From positions 10,514 through 74,513 of the forward strand of contig CAKRPI010000001.1 in the NCBI GenBank assembly GCA_934376945.1: DNA of 64,000 bases. Direction: 5' to 3'. Of the stretch, positions 10,408 to 19,794 are shown one piece after another. Position numbers and translations under genes: made by a program. The first letter of the stretch is position 1, and each line of letters begins with the position of its first letter. Source of the stretch: an uncultured Lachnospiraceae bacterium (lineage in GTDB: Bacteria; Bacillota; Clostridia; Lachnospirales; Lachnospiraceae). The notes beneath the pieces are model-generated. The model worked only from the letters and a program-made list of their open reading frames with translations, was not told where the DNA came from and did no database searches.

Positions 10408-10800
10408 AATCCTGATTATACGACAAAAATTTTAAAATATCAAATTACTTGCATTCGCAGGTATTTGCATATATACTAATATTTCAGAATGTTTTTTCAA
10501 GGAAGCATCGTTTTTTATGAAAAAATGTACATGCAGAAAAGCGATAATGAACAAAATGAAGTAGAAAACATGAAAGGACACTGGAAAAAACAGACAAAAA
10601 TTTAATAAAATCAAAAAAGATAATTACTATGTTAAATTTTTGTTAAGAACAGGCAGATGACCGGAGATCAGACAGTTCCGGCGTGCGAAACAGAGCCGGG
10701 ATCCGTAAAGTCCTGGCAGTCGATCGTATTTTTCAAACCGCTATGGGACCGGCCGGAGCGGAGCTGAGGAAAAACAGCAGTCATCTAAAGGAGGAGCTAC
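10408..10800 (+). other. Intergenic region upstream of tgt
   Basis: This stretch holds no credible gene. The first half is AT-rich and must contain promoters for both divergent genes, though I see no convincing -35/-10 pair. The second half is GC-rich and probably the tgt leader. It contains TTCCGGC (10676-10682) pairing with GCCGGGA (10695-10701), a 7-bp hairpin with one wobble. I recognise no preQ1 riboswitch. A strong AAAGGAGGAG site precedes the tgt start. Confidence 0.4.
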
Positions 10801-11934
10801 ATGTATAAAATCTTAAAAACAGACGGACGCGCAAAGCGTGCGGAGTTTACAACCGTGCATGGCACGGTGCAGACACCGGTATTCATGAATGTCGGTACGG
10901 CTGCTGCAATCAAAGGTGCTGTGGCAACTACAGATTTAAAGGAGATCGGAACACAGATCGAACTTTCCAATACGTATCATCTTCATGTGCGTCCGGGCGA
11001 TGAAGTAGTAAGAAAGCTGGGAGGCCTGCATAAGTTTATGAATTGGGACCGTCCGATCTTGACGGATTCCGGCGGATTTCAGGTGTTTTCACTGGCCAGT
11101 CTCCGGAAGATCAAAGAAGAGGGCGTTTATTTCCAGTCGCATATTGATGGACGGAAAATTTTTATGGGACCGGAACAGAGTATGCAGATCCAGTCGAATC
11201 TGGGATCTACGATTGCAATGGCATTCGACGAGTGTCCGTCAAGTGTGGCAGACCGGGACTATGTGCAGCGCTCGGTGGAGCGTACGACAAGATGGCTGGC
11301 GCGCTGCAAGACGGAAATGAATCGTCTTAATGGCCTGGAAGGAACAGTGAATCCACATCAGATGCTGTTTGGAATTAATCAGGGAGCAATCTACGGGGAT
11401 ATCCGAATTGAGCATGCAAAGCAGATTCGGGAGATGGATCTGGACGGATATGCAGTCGGCGGACTTGCGGTTGGAGAAACGCATGAACAGATGTACTATA
11501 TCCTGGATGAGGTTGTCCCGTATCTTCCGAAGGAAAAACCGGTTTATCTCATGGGGGTCGGTACGCCACTTAATATTCTGGAAGCGGTGGATCGCGGTGT
11601 GGATTTCTTTGACTGTGTTTATCCGTCAAGAAACGGACGTCACGGTCATGTGTATACAAAAAACGGTAAGCTGAATTTATTTAATGCAAAATATGAGCTG
11701 GATGACCGCCCGATTGAGGAAGATTGTCAGTGCCCTGCCTGCCGGAATTACAGCAGAGCCTATATCCGCCATCTGCTTAAAGCAAAGGAAATGCTTGGCA
11801 TGCGTCTGTGCGTACTGCATAATCTGTATTTTTACAATCATCTGATGGAAGATATACGCGGTGCGATTGAGGAGGGACGGTATCAGTCGTTCAAAAAGGA
11901 ACGGGTGGACCGTTATACACAGGGAGAAGCTTAA
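10801..11934 (+). CDS. tgt: tRNA-guanine transglycosylase (queuine tRNA-ribosyltransferase)
   Basis: A 377-residue bacterial Tgt, which exchanges guanine-34 for preQ1 in tRNAs with GUN anticodons on the way to queuosine. Substrate residues are in TDSGGFQ (Asp89), and the nucleophilic Asp271 is in FFDCVYPSR. The zinc site is complete with Cys309, Cys311, Cys314 and His340. The ATG follows AAAGGAGGAGCTAC. The gene sits directly before yajC, a common pairing in bacteria, although yajC here also has its own promoter. Confidence 0.96.
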   Translation: MYKILKTDGRAKRAEFTTVHGTVQTPVFMNVGTAAAIKGAVATTDLKEIGTQIELSNTYHLHVRPGDEVVRKLGGLHKFMNWDRPILTDSGGFQVFSLASLRKIKEEGVYFQSHIDGRKIFMGPEQSMQIQSNLGSTIAMAFDECPSSVADRDYVQRSVERTTRWLARCKTEMNRLNGLEGTVNPHQMLFGINQGAIYGDIRIEHAKQIREMDLDGYAVGGLAVGETHEQMYYILDEVVPYLPKEKPVYLMGVGTPLNILEAVDRGVDFFDCVYPSRNGRHGHVYTKNGKLNLFNAKYELDDRPIEEDCQCPACRNYSRAYIRHLLKAKEMLGMRLCVLHNLYFYNHLMEDIRGAIEEGRYQSFKKERVDRYTQGEA

Positions 11935-11971
11935 AATACAGACAGTTTATGGTTGTTTTATAAAATTTTAC

Positions 11972-12000
11972 TTGCCCTATGTGTGTGGATTGTGTATTAT
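11972..12000 (+). promoter_or_regulatory. Probable sigma-A promoter of yajC
   Basis: TTGCCC and TATTAT are separated by 17 bases. They lie 36 bases upstream of the yajC start, just after tgt. Confidence 0.5.
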
Positions 12001-12035
12001 AGTAGGGATATGTGCAAAACAAGGAGGAACGAAGC

Positions 12036-12350
12036 ATGATGAATCTTTTAGCAGAGTCTGCCGGTACTGCTGGCGGTGGAATTGCACTGATGCTGATCTA
12101 TATTGTGATCATTGGTGCGGCAATGTATTTCTTTGCAATTCGTCCGCAGAAGAAAGAGCAGAAGAGAATGTCTGCAATGCTTTCTGCCCTTGAAATCGGT
12201 GACACAGTTGTAACAACAAGTGGTTTTTACGGCGTTGTAATCGACATTACAGATGAAGACTGTATTGTAGAGTTCGGAAGCAATAAGAACTGCCGTATCC
12301 CGATGAAAAAGAGCGCGATTGCTGAGGTAGAAAAGCCAGGAGAAGCATAA
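12036..12350 (+). CDS. yajC: Preprotein translocase subunit YajC
   Basis: A 104-residue single-pass membrane protein that associates with SecDF at the Sec translocon. It has a short periplasm-facing N-terminus, one hydrophobic segment ending in FFAIRPQKKEQK, and a small soluble domain with the TTSGFYG motif. The start is one of two adjacent ATGs (12036 or 12039) after AAGGAGGAACGAAG. The frame is open 8 codons further upstream but without a ribosome binding site. secDF is not in the window. Confidence 0.93.
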   Translation: MMNLLAESAGTAGGGIALMLIYIVIIGAAMYFFAIRPQKKEQKRMSAMLSALEIGDTVVTTSGFYGVVIDITDEDCIVEFGSNKNCRIPMKKSAIAEVEKPGEA

Positions 12351-12364
12351 AGCACAGAAAATAT

Positions 12365-12403
12365 GCCGGCCACTGTCAAATGCGACAGTGTGTCGGCTTT
12401 TTT
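12365..12403 (+). terminator. Intrinsic terminator after yajC
   Basis: GCCGGCCACTGTC pairs with GACAGTGTGTCGGC, about 12 bp with minor mismatch and a 6-nt loop. Six T follow. Confidence 0.85.
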
Positions 12404-12455
12404 CATGGTCTTTTCGCCTGTTGTGGTAAAAGAAAAGATTTAACGAATTAAACAG

Positions 12456-12484
12456 TTGAAATCTGAAGGAAAATGCATTATGAT
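12456..12484 (+). promoter_or_regulatory. Sigma-A promoter of the leuB-ilvD-ilvB cluster
   Basis: TTGAAA and TATGAT are separated by exactly 17 bases, giving a start near 12491 and a leader of about 160 nt before leuB. Confidence 0.65.
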
Positions 12485-12499
12485 AATGAGAAAGCTTTT

Positions 12500-12619
12500 G
12501 GCAGATGTGCGCTTTGCTCGTCCGTCTGCCGGAAACGGCTGATTGACTGGGAAAAACAGTCCGGACAGAGGCCTGCCGCTTTGCATTAAAAAACGTATGA
12601 GAAAAAAGCGGAAAGGCAG
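12500..12619 (+). promoter_or_regulatory. Structured 5' leader of the leu-ilv cluster (class unknown)
   Basis: Three hairpins can be drawn. GGCAGATG (12500-12507) pairs with CGTCTGCC (12523-12530). GACTG (12545-12549) pairs with CAGTC (12557-12561). CTGCCGCTTT (12573-12582) pairs with AAAGCGG (12605-12611) plus CAG at 12617. No T-box sequence or leucine-rich leader peptide is present, although branched-chain operons in Bacillota are often T-box controlled. No T-run terminator is seen. Confidence 0.35.
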
Positions 12620-12652
12620 AGAAAAATCAGTCAGCGGAAAGGATGACAGAAC

Positions 12653-13735
12653 ATGAATTACAGAATTGGAGTCATTCCGGGAGACGGAATCGGACCGGAA
12701 ATTGTAAAGGAAGCACGCAAAGTACTGGACAGGGCAGCCAAAAAATTTGGTTTTACGCTGGAATATACAGAACTGTTGATGGGTGGAGCTTCAATCGATG
12801 TAAATGGAGTACCATTGACGGATGAGACGATTGAGACGGCAAAAAAAATGGATGCTGTTTTGATGGGATCGATCGGAGGGGATGCAAAAACCTCTCCGTG
12901 GTATCAGCTTCCACCGGAGAAAAGACCGGAAGCCGGCCTTTTAAAGCTTCGCAAGTCATTAAACCTGTTTGCAAACCTGCGGCCGGCTTATCTGTATGAG
13001 GAGTTAAAGGCAGCATGCCCGCTGAAGGATGAGATCATCGGTGACGGATTTGATATGCTGATTATGCGAGAACTGACCGGAGGGCTGTATTTCGGAGCAA
13101 GAAACACGGTTGAGAAAAACGGCGTAAAGGAAGCAACAGATACGCTGGTATATAATGAAAATGAGATTCGCCGCATTGCAGTCAGAGGATTTGATATCGC
13201 AAAAAAGCGCCGCAAAAAGGTATGCAGTGTCGACAAGGCAAATGTACTGGATTCCTCCAGACTCTGGAGAAGTGTGGTTGAAGAGGTTTCGAAGGATTAT
13301 CCGGATGTCGAGCTGTCACATATGCTTGTGGACAACTGCGCGATGCAGCTGGTTAAAAATCCGGCACAGTTTGATGTGATTCTGACGGAGAATATGTTTG
13401 GTGATATTCTGTCAGATGAGGCGAGCATGGTGACTGGTTCAATCGGTATGCTTTCTTCCGCATCCTTAAATGAAACAAAGTTTGGTTTGTACGAGCCGAG
13501 CCACGGCTCAGCACCGGATATTGCAGGACAGAATATTGCGAATCCGATTGCAACGATCCTGTCAGCGGCGATGCTGCTTCGTTATTCTCTGGATCAGGAT
13601 GAAGCGGCAGATGCGATTGAGGCAGCAGTAAAGCAGGTGCTCAAAGATGGTTACCGTACCGTGGATATCATGTCCGAGGGCTGCAAAGAAGTTGGAACAG
13701 AAGAAATGGGAACACAAATTACAGAGAGAATCTGA
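12653..13735 (+). CDS. leuB: 3-isopropylmalate dehydrogenase
   Basis: A 360-residue member of the isocitrate/isopropylmalate dehydrogenase family. It oxidises and decarboxylates 3-isopropylmalate with NAD in leucine synthesis. The N-terminal GDGIGPEI, the substrate motif [10 protein letters not shown] and the NAD-site motif [12 protein letters not shown] are all visible. The ATG follows AAAGGATGACAGAAC. leuA, leuC and leuD are absent here, so leuB is grouped with ilvD and ilvB instead of with its own pathway genes. Cofactor and substrate specificity fit LeuB rather than isocitrate dehydrogenase by length and motif. Confidence 0.95.
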   Translation: MNYRIGVIPGDGIGPEIVKEARKVLDRAAKKFGFTLEYTELLMGGASIDVNGVPLTDETIETAKKMDAVLMGSIGGDAKTSPWYQLPPEKRPEAGLLKLRKSLNLFANLRPAYLYEELKAACPLKDEIIGDGFDMLIMRELTGGLYFGARNTVEKNGVKEATDTLVYNENEIRRIAVRGFDIAKKRRKKVCSVDKANVLDSSRLWRSVVEEVSKDYPDVELSHMLVDNCAMQLVKNPAQFDVILTENMFGDILSDEASMVTGSIGMLSSASLNETKFGLYEPSHGSAPDIAGQNIANPIATILSAAMLLRYSLDQDEAADAIEAAVKQVLKDGYRTVDIMSEGCKEVGTEEMGTQITERI

Positions 13736-13779
13736 ACTGGTCACAGAGCTGATTTACATAGAGAGTGAGGAATGACATT

Positions 13780-15456
13780 ATGAAAAGTGACGCAGTAAAA
13801 AAAGGAATCCAGCAGGCACCGCATCGGTCTTTGTTTAACGCACTTGGACTGACTGAGGAAGAAATGAAGCGGCCGCTGATCGGTATCGTAAATTCTTATA
13901 ATGAGATTGTGCCGGGGCATATGAATCTGGATAAAATCACAGAGGCAGTAAAGATGGGTGTGGCGATGGCAGGCGGTGTCCCGCGTGTGTTCCCGGCGAT
14001 TGCAGTATGTGATGGAATTGCAATGGGGCATGTCGGAATGAAATATTCTCTTGTGACGAGAGATCTGATTGCAGATTCCACAGAGTGTATGGCGATCGCA
14101 CATCAGTTTGATGCATTGGTCATGATTCCGAACTGTGACAAAAATGTACCGGGTCTTCTGATGGCAGCTGCAAGATTGAATATTCCGACGATTTTTGTAA
14201 GCGGCGGTCCAATGCTTGCAGGTCATGTACATGGCAGAAAGCGTAGCCTTTCCAGTATGTTTGAGGCAGTAGGTGAGCATGCGGCAGGCAAGATGAGCGA
14301 TGAAGAAGTAGTAGAATATGAAAATAAGGTGTGCCCGACCTGTGGGTCCTGCTCCGGTATGTATACCGCAAACAGCATGAACTGTTTAACAGAGGTCCTT
14401 GGTATGGGATTAAAGGGAAATGGAACAATTCCGGCAGTTTATTCTGAACGAATCCGTCTTGCAAAGATGGCAGGTATGCAGATCATGGAGCTGCTCAAGA
14501 AGGATATCCGCCCGAGGGATATTATGACAGAAAAAGCATTTATGAATGCACTGACGGTTGATATGGCGCTTGGATGCTCCACAAACAGTATGCTCCATCT
14601 TCCGGCGATCGCACATGAGGCGGGAGTGGAACTGAATGTGGATATTGCAAATGAAATCAGTGCGAGAACGCCGAATGTATGTCATTTGGCACCTGCAGGT
14701 CCGACGTATATGGAGGATCTGAATGAGGCCGGTGGTGTGTATGCTGTTATGAATGAGCTTTCTGAAAAGAACCTGCTGAATCTGGATTGCATGACCGTTA
14801 CAGGAAAGACAGTGGGAGAAAATATCAAGGGCTGCAGGAATCTGAATCCGGAAGTGATTCGTCCGTTGGATCATCCTTATAGTCCGACAGGCGGCCTTGC
14901 GATTCTGAAAGGAAATCTGGCACCTGATTCCGGTGTCGTAAAGCGTTCAGCAGTGGTACCGGAAATGATGGTACATGAAGGACCGGCAAGAGTTTTTGAT
15001 TGTGAGGAAGATGCAATTGCTGCAATCCTCGGCGGAAAGATTAACCCGGGCGACGTAGTAGTCATTCGTTACGAAGGACCGAAGGGCGGACCTGGTATGC
15101 GTGAAATGCTTAATCCAACCTCTGCAATTGCAGGTATGGGACTTGGATCGAGTGTTGCTCTGATTACGGATGGACGCTTCAGCGGCGCATCCCGTGGCGC
15201 ATCGATCGGACACGTTTCTCCGGAGGCAGCAGTCGGAGGGCCGATCGCTTTGGTAGAGGAAGGGGATATTATTAAGATTGATATCCCGAATTGCAGTCTC
15301 CGGCTGGATGTCAGCGATGAGGTCCTGGCTGAGCGAAGAAGCAAATGGCAGCCAAGACAGCCGAAGATCACAACCGGTTATCTGGCACGGTATGCTTCAC
15401 TGGTAACTTCAGGAAATCGCGGAGCAATCCTTGAGGTACCAAAGAAGAATATATAA
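13780..15456 (+). CDS. ilvD: Dihydroxy-acid dehydratase
   Basis: A 558-residue IlvD/Edd-family enzyme that dehydrates dihydroxy-isovalerate and dihydroxy-methylvalerate in valine and isoleucine synthesis. Fe-S cluster Cys are visible at 119 (NCDKNVPG) and 185/188/191 (CPTCGSCSG). The ATG at 13780 gives the usual MKSDAVKKG start after GAGTGAGG. A GTG five codons upstream lacks a site. It is 44 bases downstream of leuB and 24 bases upstream of ilvB, so the three are one transcription unit. Confidence 0.96.
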   Translation: MKSDAVKKGIQQAPHRSLFNALGLTEEEMKRPLIGIVNSYNEIVPGHMNLDKITEAVKMGVAMAGGVPRVFPAIAVCDGIAMGHVGMKYSLVTRDLIADSTECMAIAHQFDALVMIPNCDKNVPGLLMAAARLNIPTIFVSGGPMLAGHVHGRKRSLSSMFEAVGEHAAGKMSDEEVVEYENKVCPTCGSCSGMYTANSMNCLTEVLGMGLKGNGTIPAVYSERIRLAKMAGMQIMELLKKDIRPRDIMTEKAFMNALTVDMALGCSTNSMLHLPAIAHEAGVELNVDIANEISARTPNVCHLAPAGPTYMEDLNEAGGVYAVMNELSEKNLLNLDCMTVTGKTVGENIKGCRNLNPEVIRPLDHPYSPTGGLAILKGNLAPDSGVVKRSAVVPEMMVHEGPARVFDCEEDAIAAILGGKINPGDVVVIRYEGPKGGPGMREMLNPTSAIAGMGLGSSVALITDGRFSGASRGASIGHVSPEAAVGGPIALVEEGDIIKIDIPNCSLRLDVSDEVLAERRSKWQPRQPKITTGYLARYASLVTSGNRGAILEVPKKNI

Positions 15457-15480
15457 GAAAACGATGAAAGGATGTACGCA

Positions 15481-17154
15481 ATGAAACTGACAGGATCAGA
15501 GATTGTTATTGAGTGTTTAAAGGAACAGGGCGTAGATACGATTTTCGGTTATCCGGGCGGAGCGATCCTGAATATATATGATGAGCTGTATAAGCACAGC
15601 AGTGAGATCCGGCATATTCTGACATCACATGAGCAGGGTGCTTCTCATGCAGCTGATGGATATGCGCGTGCAACAGGGAAGGTCGGTGTTTGCATGGCAA
15701 CTTCCGGTCCTGGTGCGACAAATCTTGTAACGGGAATTGCAACGGCCTATATGGATTCCGTGCCGATTGTAGCGATCACTGCAAATGTTTCTGTACCGCT
15801 TCTCGGACGAGACAGCTTTCAGGAGGTTGATATCACCGGCATTACAATGCCGATCACAAAACATAATTATATTGTAAAAGATGTGGAAAAGCTGGCAGAT
15901 ACGATGCGTGATGCTTTCCGGATCGCACGTGAAGGAAGGCCGGGACCGGTACTGATCGATATTACAAAGGATGTGACGGCAGGCAGTGCAGAGTACACAC
16001 CGGTAAAACCGGAGCCGATCGAACGCAATACCGAATACATCAAAGAAACAGATCTTGACCAGGCAGCAGCTCTGATTGAGTCATGCAGCCGCCCATTTGT
16101 GTTTGTTGGTGGAGGAGCAGTCATTTCTGATGCGGAGGATGAACTGAAGACCTTTGTGGATAAGATCCATGCACCGGTGGCAGACTCCCTGATGGGAAAG
16201 GGCGCCTACAGCGGAGCGAATGAACTGTACTGTGGAATGCTTGGTATGCATGGTACAAAGCCGGCAAATCTTGGGGTTACAAAATGTGATCTGCTGATCA
16301 CGGTAGGCTCCAGATTCAGTGACCGTGTTATCGGTCAGGCAAAGGCCTTTGCAAAAAATGCAAAAATTATTCAGATTGATGTCGATCCGGCAGAGATCAA
16401 TAAAAATATTCTGGTAGACTGCAGCATCATCGGTGACGTGCGGGAGGTGCTGAAACGGCTGAATGCCCGGATTAAGGAACAGCGTCATGACGACTGGGAT
16501 GAGCAGATCAGGGAACTGAAGAAAAAATATCCTTTGAAATACGATCACAATGCTTTAACCGGTCCATATATTATGGAAGAGATTGACCGTCAGACAAAAG
16601 GGGATGCAATTATTGTGACGGAAGTCGGACAGCATCAGATGTGGGCAGCTCAGTATTACAAATACTTAAAGCCGCGCAGACTGCTGACCTCAGGCGGCCT
16701 TGGTACGATGGGCTATGGACTTGGCGCCTCGCTTGGGGCAAAGATGGGATGTCCGGATAAGACGGTGATCAATATTGCAGGAGACGGCTGTTTCCGTATG
16801 AATATGAATGAGCTTGCAACTGCAGCACGTTATAATATTCCGGTTATTGAAGTGGTTATCAACAACCATGTACTTGGTATGGTGCGTCAGTGGCAGACGT
16901 TGTTTTACGGGGCACGGTATTCTCAGACGGTTTTGAACGATTCGGTTGATTTTGTGAAACTGGCAGAAGCGCTTGGTGTGGAAGCGTGTCGTGTGACAAA
17001 ACCGGAAGAATTCGGTCCGGCACTGCAGCATGCAATTTCACTTGGAAAACCATACTTGATCGACTGTGTAATCGGCAGTGATGATAAAGTATTCCCAATG
17101 GTTCCGGCAGGAAAACCGATTGAGACTGTATTTGATCAGGACGATTTGGATTGA
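15481..17154 (+). CDS. ilvB: Acetolactate synthase, large (catalytic) subunit
   Basis: A 557-residue thiamine-diphosphate enzyme that makes acetolactate or acetohydroxybutyrate, the first common step to branched-chain amino acids. The catalytic Glu51 is in TSHEQGASHAADG, and the ThDP/Mg motif begins GDG near 434 and ends in VVINN. I chose the ATG at 15481 because AAAGG stands 9 bases before it. The ATG at 15472 is too close to that site. No regulatory small subunit (ilvN/ilvH) follows, which is atypical for a biosynthetic enzyme. Confidence 0.95.
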   Translation: MKLTGSEIVIECLKEQGVDTIFGYPGGAILNIYDELYKHSSEIRHILTSHEQGASHAADGYARATGKVGVCMATSGPGATNLVTGIATAYMDSVPIVAITANVSVPLLGRDSFQEVDITGITMPITKHNYIVKDVEKLADTMRDAFRIAREGRPGPVLIDITKDVTAGSAEYTPVKPEPIERNTEYIKETDLDQAAALIESCSRPFVFVGGGAVISDAEDELKTFVDKIHAPVADSLMGKGAYSGANELYCGMLGMHGTKPANLGVTKCDLLITVGSRFSDRVIGQAKAFAKNAKIIQIDVDPAEINKNILVDCSIIGDVREVLKRLNARIKEQRHDDWDEQIRELKKKYPLKYDHNALTGPYIMEEIDRQTKGDAIIVTEVGQHQMWAAQYYKYLKPRRLLTSGGLGTMGYGLGASLGAKMGCPDKTVINIAGDGCFRMNMNELATAARYNIPVIEVVINNHVLGMVRQWQTLFYGARYSQTVLNDSVDFVKLAEALGVEACRVTKPEEFGPALQHAISLGKPYLIDCVIGSDDKVFPMVPAGKPIETVFDQDDLD

Positions 17155-17201
17155 AAATATTCCGGTTAGCTCTGGATGAAACAAGAACTGGCTGGGAAAA
17201 G

Positions 17202-17235
17202 GAAATGCTGCAGCAGAAGTGTTGCAGCATTTCCA
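17202..17235 (+). other. Intercistronic hairpin between ilvB and serC
   Basis: GGAAATGCTGCA and TGCAGCATTTCC form a perfect 12-bp stem, extendable by three pairs to a GAAG loop. No T-run follows. It is more likely an RNA processing or stability element than a terminator. Confidence 0.5.
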
Positions 17236-17256
17236 TAAAATGAGGAGGATGAAAAA

Positions 17257-18339
17257 GTGAGCAGAGTTTATAATTTTTCGGCCGGACCGGCGGTGTTACC
17301 GGAAGAGGTTCTAAAAGAAGCACAGGAAGAAATGTTGGATTACAGAGGATGCGGACAGTCTGTTATGGAGATGAGTCATCGTTCCAAAGTGTTTGACGAT
17401 CTGATCAATGAGACAGAGGAAGACCTTCGTGATCTGATGCAGATTCCGGACAATTACCGAATTCTGTATATGCAGGGCGGAGCAAGCCTGCAATTTGCAA
17501 TGATTCCGATGAATCTGATGAAAAATGGTGTAGCTGACTACATTATTACGGGACAGTGGGCGAAGAAAGCATGGCAGGAAGCACAAAAATATGGGCAGGC
17601 AAATGCCATTGCATCCAGTGCAGACAAAACCTTTACTTATATTCCGGATTGCAGCGATCTGCCGATCGATGAAAAGGCTGATTACGTTTATATTTGCGAG
17701 AATAATACCATTTACGGAACAAAATATAAAAAGCTTCCAAATACAAAAGGAAAGCTTCTTGTATCTGATGTATCCTCCTGTTTTCTTTCTGAACCGGTCA
17801 ATGTATCTGATTATGGTATTCTTTACGGCGGCGTGCAGAAGAATATCGGACCGGCAGGAATGGTGATTTCCATTATCCGGGAAGACCTGATTACGGATGA
17901 TGTGATGCCGTTTACACCGACTATGATGAAGTTTAAAACATATGCAGATGCAAATTCCATGTATAATACGCCAAACTGCTACTGCATTTATATGTGTGGC
18001 AAGGTATTTAAATGGATTAAATCCATGGGTGGTCTTGCAGCAATGAAAGAGCGTAACGAGGCAAAGGCAAAGCTTCTTTATGATTATCTTGATGAGAGTG
18101 CACTGTTTCGCGGAACGGTTGTAAAGGAAGACCGTTCTTTGATGAATGTTCCGTTCGTGACAGGGGACAAAGAGCTGGATGCAAAATTCGTCAGGGAAGC
18201 GGAGCAGGCTGGTTTTGTCAACTTGAAGGGACACCGGACAGTCGGAGGAATGCGTGCAAGCATTTACAATGCAATGCCGGTAGAAGGAGTGGAAAAACTG
18301 GTAGCATTTATGAAAGAATTTGAAAAGGAGAATGCGTAA
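17257..18339 (+). CDS. serC: Phosphoserine aminotransferase
   Basis: A 360-residue class V aminotransferase that converts 3-phosphohydroxypyruvate and glutamate to phosphoserine. The N-terminus NFSAGPAVLP is standard for SerC, and the PLP-binding Lys195 is in GGVQKNIGPAG. It starts with GTG after AGGAGGATGAAAAA. The stop overlaps the serA start by one base (TAATG), so the two are translationally coupled. Confidence 0.96.
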   Translation: MSRVYNFSAGPAVLPEEVLKEAQEEMLDYRGCGQSVMEMSHRSKVFDDLINETEEDLRDLMQIPDNYRILYMQGGASLQFAMIPMNLMKNGVADYIITGQWAKKAWQEAQKYGQANAIASSADKTFTYIPDCSDLPIDEKADYVYICENNTIYGTKYKKLPNTKGKLLVSDVSSCFLSEPVNVSDYGILYGGVQKNIGPAGMVISIIREDLITDDVMPFTPTMMKFKTYADANSMYNTPNCYCIYMCGKVFKWIKSMGGLAAMKERNEAKAKLLYDYLDESALFRGTVVKEDRSLMNVPFVTGDKELDAKFVREAEQAGFVNLKGHRTVGGMRASIYNAMPVEGVEKLVAFMKEFEKENA

Positions 18340-19496
18340 TGTTTCGGTATACATGTCTCAATCCGATTGCAAGAACGGGTCTGGATGGATTTTCAGAAAA
18401 CTATGAAAAAACAGAAGAAATAAACAGCGCAGATGCGATTCTGGTGCGCAGTGCGAAAATGCATGAAATGGAGCTTCCGAAAAGTGTATGTGCGATTGCA
18501 CGGGCTGGAGCAGGCGTGAATAACATTCCGCTGCAGAAATATGCAGAGCAGGGAATTGTTGTATTTAATACTCCGGGTGCAAATGCAAATGGTGTAAAGG
18601 AACTGGTATTTGCCGGAATGCTGCTGGCTGCAAGAGATATTATCGGAGGTGCAAACTGGACAAAGAGCCAGGCAGAGAATCCGGATGTGACATCAGCTGC
18701 AGAAAAAGAAAAAAAGAAGTTTGCCGGAACAGAGCTGCTTGGGAAGAAGCTTGGGATTATCGGACTTGGTGCAATCGGTGTGAAGGTGGCAAATGCAGCA
18801 ACACATCTTGGAATGGATGTATACGGTTATGATCCTTATATTTCGGTTGATGCTGCATGGAATCTTTCCAGAAATATCCATCATATCAATGATGTTGAGG
18901 ATATTTACCGTCAGTGCGATTATATTACGATCCATGTACCGCTTTTGGATTCTACCAGAAAAATGATTAACAAAGATGCGATCGGCAAGATGAAGGACGG
19001 AGTTGTGATTCTGAATTTTGCAAGAGATCTTCTGGTAGATGAGGAGGCTGTACTTGCAGCAATTGAAGCAGGAAAAGTACATCGTTACGTTTCGGATTTT
19101 CCAAACCAGACGACAGTTGGGAAACCGGGAGTAATTGTGACACCACATCTGGGCGCATCCACAGCGGAATCTGAGGAAAACTGTGCAGTGATGGCGGTGA
19201 AGGAGCTGCGTAATTTTCTGGAGAACGGAAATATCAAAAATTCAGTTAATTATCCGAATTGCGATCTTGGTGTTTGCGAGTCTGCTTCCAGGCTTGCAAT
19301 CTGCCACAAAAATGTAAAGGGTATGATCAGCCGTTTGACGGATGTGCTTGCAGATACGAATATTCATAATATGAGCAATGCAAGTAAAGGTGATTTTGCG
19401 TATACGCTGCTGGATCTTGATTCTGCAGTTTCTCCACAGGAGCTTGTGCAGGTAGAGGCGATAGAAGGTGTACTGAAGGTACGGGTTGTAAAATAA
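18339..19496 (+). CDS. serA: D-3-phosphoglycerate dehydrogenase
   Basis: A 385-residue D-2-hydroxyacid dehydrogenase that starts serine synthesis by oxidising 3-phosphoglycerate. The NAD motif GLGAIG is near 142-147, the catalytic Arg lies in NFARD and the catalytic His in TPHLGAST. The usual Glu position falls in a divergent SDFPNQT stretch. The last 70 or so residues look like a short ACT domain, suggesting control by serine. It overlaps serC by one base with AAGGAG in front, and a terminator follows. Its function is strongly supported by pairing with serC. Confidence 0.93.
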   Translation: MFRYTCLNPIARTGLDGFSENYEKTEEINSADAILVRSAKMHEMELPKSVCAIARAGAGVNNIPLQKYAEQGIVVFNTPGANANGVKELVFAGMLLAARDIIGGANWTKSQAENPDVTSAAEKEKKKFAGTELLGKKLGIIGLGAIGVKVANAATHLGMDVYGYDPYISVDAAWNLSRNIHHINDVEDIYRQCDYITIHVPLLDSTRKMINKDAIGKMKDGVVILNFARDLLVDEEAVLAAIEAGKVHRYVSDFPNQTTVGKPGVIVTPHLGASTAESEENCAVMAVKELRNFLENGNIKNSVNYPNCDLGVCESASRLAICHKNVKGMISRLTDVLADTNIHNMSNASKGDFAYTLLDLDSAVSPQELVQVEAIEGVLKVRVVK

Positions 19497-19510
19497 AAAA
19501 GTCAGAAACA

Positions 19511-19539
19511 GAGGTTGCCACTGTGGCGGCCTCTTTTTT
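19511..19539 (+). terminator. Intrinsic terminator after serA
   Basis: GAGGTTGCCA pairs with TGGCGGCCTC (10 bp, two G-U pairs, CTG loop), followed by six T. Confidence 0.85.
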
Positions 19540-19686
19540 GATATTGATACGAATATACGCTTGATTCTGCACGTCTGTATTTTGACGCAGTGGAACAGAA
19601 CTGGAGTTTTGACCGAATATTGGTGAAACTGCCTGAACATAACCTGCTTTTTTGTACATTCACAATAATGACCTCTGGTCAAAAGA

Positions 19687-19718
19687 AAGAAAAATTGGAA
19701 GAATTTCCAATTTTTCTT
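19687..19718. promoter_or_regulatory. 14-bp perfect inverted repeat touching the glgB promoter
   Basis: AAGAAAAATTGGAA and TTCCAATTTTTCTT are separated by GAAT. The right arm runs into the proposed -35 of glgB, so it could be an operator. It is AT-rich and lacks a clean T-run beyond the stem. Confidence 0.45.
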
Positions 19719-19745
19719 GAGTTTATTCGGATAAAATGGTAAACT
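19717..19745 (+). promoter_or_regulatory. Possible sigma-A promoter of glgB
   Basis: TTGAGT and TAAACT are 17 bases apart, with the start expected about 40 bases before the glgB ATG. Confidence 0.4.
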
Positions 19746-19794
19746 ATACAGTGTTAGATTTTTGACTATATTCACAAGTCTTGGAGGGTACCAT

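Noticed and set aside
10713-10800. A preQ1 riboswitch before tgt
   Set aside because: The compact preQ1-I pseudoknot pattern before the start was not found; only an ordinary GC-rich leader is seen.
12474-12590. A 38-codon Cys-containing open frame in the leu-ilv leader
   Set aside because: Its ATG lies inside the proposed promoter, upstream of the expected transcription start, and it is not leucine-rich.
12597-12656. A 19-codon open frame overlapping the leuB start
   Set aside because: No ribosome binding site and no leucine or branched-chain codon run expected of an attenuation peptide.
17311-18354. A 347-codon minus-strand open frame across serC
   Set aside because: It mirrors the whole serC coding frame; serC has full family motifs and the antisense protein has none.
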